A DNA stretch of 16,373 nucleotides, from contig DLVV01000349.1 of NCBI GenBank assembly GCA_003445035.1, forward strand, positions 1 to 16,373, in the 5' to 3' direction. Under the pieces are notes generated by a model that had not been told where the DNA came from, did no database searches, and saw nothing but the letters and a program-made list of their open reading frames with translations. The position numbers and the translations under genes were made by a program. Shown piece after piece: positions 15,383 to 16,373 of this stretch. Position 1 is the first letter of the stretch; each line of letters opens with the position of its first letter. Source of the DNA: Planctomycetaceae bacterium (GTDB lineage: Bacteria > Planctomycetota > Planctomycetia > Planctomycetales > Planctomycetaceae).

Positions 15383-15614
15383 CGTCTCGACTCCTTGAAT
15401 TTGTTCTCCGGTTTCGGAGAGCGGTTTCGAATGGGCGTTCGACATTTCGAATTGCCCTGCCGAAAGTGAGATCACCACTGCAGGCAAAGTCGGACACGAA
15501 AACTCTATTCACCTGAGAATTTTCATGAACGGTTCTAAGATGATGTCCAGCGGGTTGGTTTTGTGCCCGAGCTAAACAAGTTGCGGCAGACAGTGAATCC
15601 ACGCGAGACGCCCG
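15383..15614. promoter_or_regulatory. Divergent promoter region between small exported protein and ECF sigma gene
   Basis: This 232-bp region must hold both divergent promoters. The A+T-richest part is about 15495-15530. No convincing -35/-10 pair could be fixed for either gene. A perfect 6-bp hairpin (tctccg-gttt-cggaga, 15405-15420) lies in the leader of the minus-strand gene, eight bases before its AAGGAG site (15391-15396), where it could influence ribosome access. Confidence 0.4.
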
Positions 15615-16178
15615 ATGTCCAACACGACCAAGAGATGGATTTGCGGTTTTCGCAAGGGACAGGATGATGTCATCGCGGAGTTCTGGCAGGCATACGAGCC
15701 GCGGCTGCGGCGGCTGGCCGAGCGAAACCTGGCCGGGCGAATGCGGCGTCGACTGGACCCCGACGACCTGGTCCAGTCGGCGTTTCGGACTTTCCTGCGT
15801 CGAGCGGCCAGGCACGAGTTCGAGTTGAAAGATCGTGACATGTTGATGTCGCTGCTGTGCACGATTTTGCTCAACAAGGTCCGCCGCCGGGTCCGCGATC
15901 ACAGCCGTCAGAAACGTGGAGTGGACCGTGAGCAGTACTTCGACACGCTCGCTGATGTGCAGGGGCAAAATCCCACACCCGAGGAAGAGGTGGCGTTTCA
16001 GGAACTCGAGCAACTGATCCAGACAATGGGCAAGGACGAGCAACTGGTGGTGAGCATGAAACTGGCAGGACACAGCAGCAAGGAGATCGCTACCGAGTTG
16101 AAATGTTCGGCCCGGACCGTCCGTCGCATTCTCAAACGAATCCAGGACCACCTGGCCCAACTGGTTACAGACGACTGA
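15615..16178 (+). CDS. ECF-like RNA polymerase sigma factor (planctomycete type)
   Basis: This 187-residue protein has the two-domain layout of ECF sigma factors. Region 2 lies at about 15-95, with the core-binding and -10 recognition segment L-D-P-D-D-L-V-Q-S-A-F-R-T-F at 47-60. A short linker is followed by region 4 at about 125-182, with a helix-turn-helix H-S-S-K-E-I-A-T-E-L-K-C-S-A-R-T-V-R-R-I (153-172) for the -35 element. The D-P-D-D-L-V-Q-S pattern is characteristic of the Planctomycetes-enriched Sigma70-ECF group. Such factors often sit next to serine/threonine kinases instead of anti-sigma genes. The ATG at 15615 has only a weak GAG-type ribosome site. The gene is divergent from the small exported protein, which could be a target (inference). 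Confidence 0.93.
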   Translation: MSNTTKRWICGFRKGQDDVIAEFWQAYEPRLRRLAERNLAGRMRRRLDPDDLVQSAFRTFLRRAARHEFELKDRDMLMSLLCTILLNKVRRRVRDHSRQKRGVDREQYFDTLADVQGQNPTPEEEVAFQELEQLIQTMGKDEQLVVSMKLAGHSSKEIATELKCSARTVRRILKRIQDHLAQLVTDD

Positions 16179-16205
16179 CCGGGTACCGTTCGTTGTCAAC
16201 CAACT

Positions 16206-16217
16206 GCGACCGGTCGC
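16206..16217. promoter_or_regulatory. 12-bp perfect palindrome downstream of the sigma gene
   Basis: GCGACCGGTCGC is a perfect 12-bp palindrome 27 bp after the sigma-factor stop and a few bases before a possible next start codon. A dimeric regulator site or a small structured RNA element are both possible. Similar C-G-A-C-C-G motifs are common in this G+C-rich sequence, so chance cannot be excluded. Confidence 0.25.
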
Positions 16218-16220
16218 ATA

Positions 16221-16373
16221 ATGGTCGCGGCAACAACCGCGGTACTCTCAGGAGCGATTGGCAGCGTGGTCGAGAATCACATGACGGCTGGATTGATCGA
16301 CGAGAAGCGAGTCCGCCGTTTCGAAGCCGCGTGGCTGTCGGGGACACCCGAATCGGTTCTGGAATGTTTGCCG
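16221..16373 (+). CDS. N-terminus of a probable planctomycete protein kinase (3' end outside window)
   Basis: A frame open to the window end follows the sigma gene. Possible starts are the ATG at 16221, the GTG at 16266 (AGGAG 11 bases upstream) and the ATG at 16281; none is decisive. The most protein-like part is L-I-D-E-K-R-V-R-R-F-E-A-A-W-L-S-G-T-P-E-S-V-L-E. It resembles the short F-E-x-A-W...G...P leader found before the catalytic domain of many planctomycete Ser/Thr kinases. Together with the preceding sigma gene this suggests a sigma-kinase pair, but no kinase motif lies inside the window, so the call is context-based. Confidence 0.4.
   Translation, partial: MVAATTAVLSGAIGSVVENHMTAGLIDEKRVRRFEAAWLSGTPESVLECLP

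Noticed and set aside
1..16373. tRNA, rRNA, CRISPR arrays, insertion sequences or prophage genes
   Set aside because: I looked for spaced direct repeats, transposase or integrase motifs and conserved RNA cores and saw none.

Overview
The window looks like a chromosomal segment of a planctomycete (Planctomycetota). The basis is high G+C together with families typical of that phylum: a long secreted protein of the DUF4838 type, a phosphoesterase joined to a PQQ-type propeller, an NPCBM-tailed hydrolase, and a short ECF-like sigma factor apparently followed by the start of a protein kinase. These assignments come from recognised motifs in the translations; no database search was run.

Layout. 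At the left edge, on the plus strand, is the 3' part of a metallophosphoesterase/PQQ-propeller fusion (2-2572). It converges on a long minus-strand block. Read in the direction of transcription (right to left), that block holds: a small exported protein of unknown function ending in a strong terminator (14921-15382); the three-subunit proton-translocating NAD(P) transhydrogenase pntA-pntA2-pntB (14498 down to 11146); a secreted DUF4838 protein (7948-11073); a secreted histidine-rich phospholipase C/nuclease-like protein with NPCBM domain (6654-7934); a gap of about 350 bp; a YcjX-type P-loop NTPase and its YcjF-type membrane partner (6299 down to 3790); and an exported right-handed beta-helix protein (2597-3646). 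At the right end, on the plus strand, a planctomycete ECF-like sigma factor (15615-16178) diverges from the small exported protein. A second plus-strand frame, possibly a protein kinase N-terminus, runs off the window.

How the genes may work together. The pnt genes are tightly coupled and should make one inner-membrane enzyme linking the proton gradient to NADPH supply. The DUF4838 and NPCBM genes are 13 bp apart and the ribosome site of the second abuts the stop of the first, so they are likely co-translated. With the beta-helix and phosphoesterase proteins they suggest polysaccharide or cell-surface substrate work outside the cytoplasm (inference). YcjX/YcjF form a two-gene unit of membrane-stress type, here without visible psp genes.

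The least explained items are: the small exported protein with basic, acidic and cysteine-containing hydrophobic zones; a 320-bp pntA leader with competing inverted repeats; unusual acidic, proline-rich extensions on the transhydrogenase alpha subunits; and a serine/acidic insert in YcjX. I saw no tRNA, rRNA, CRISPR array, IS element or phage gene.
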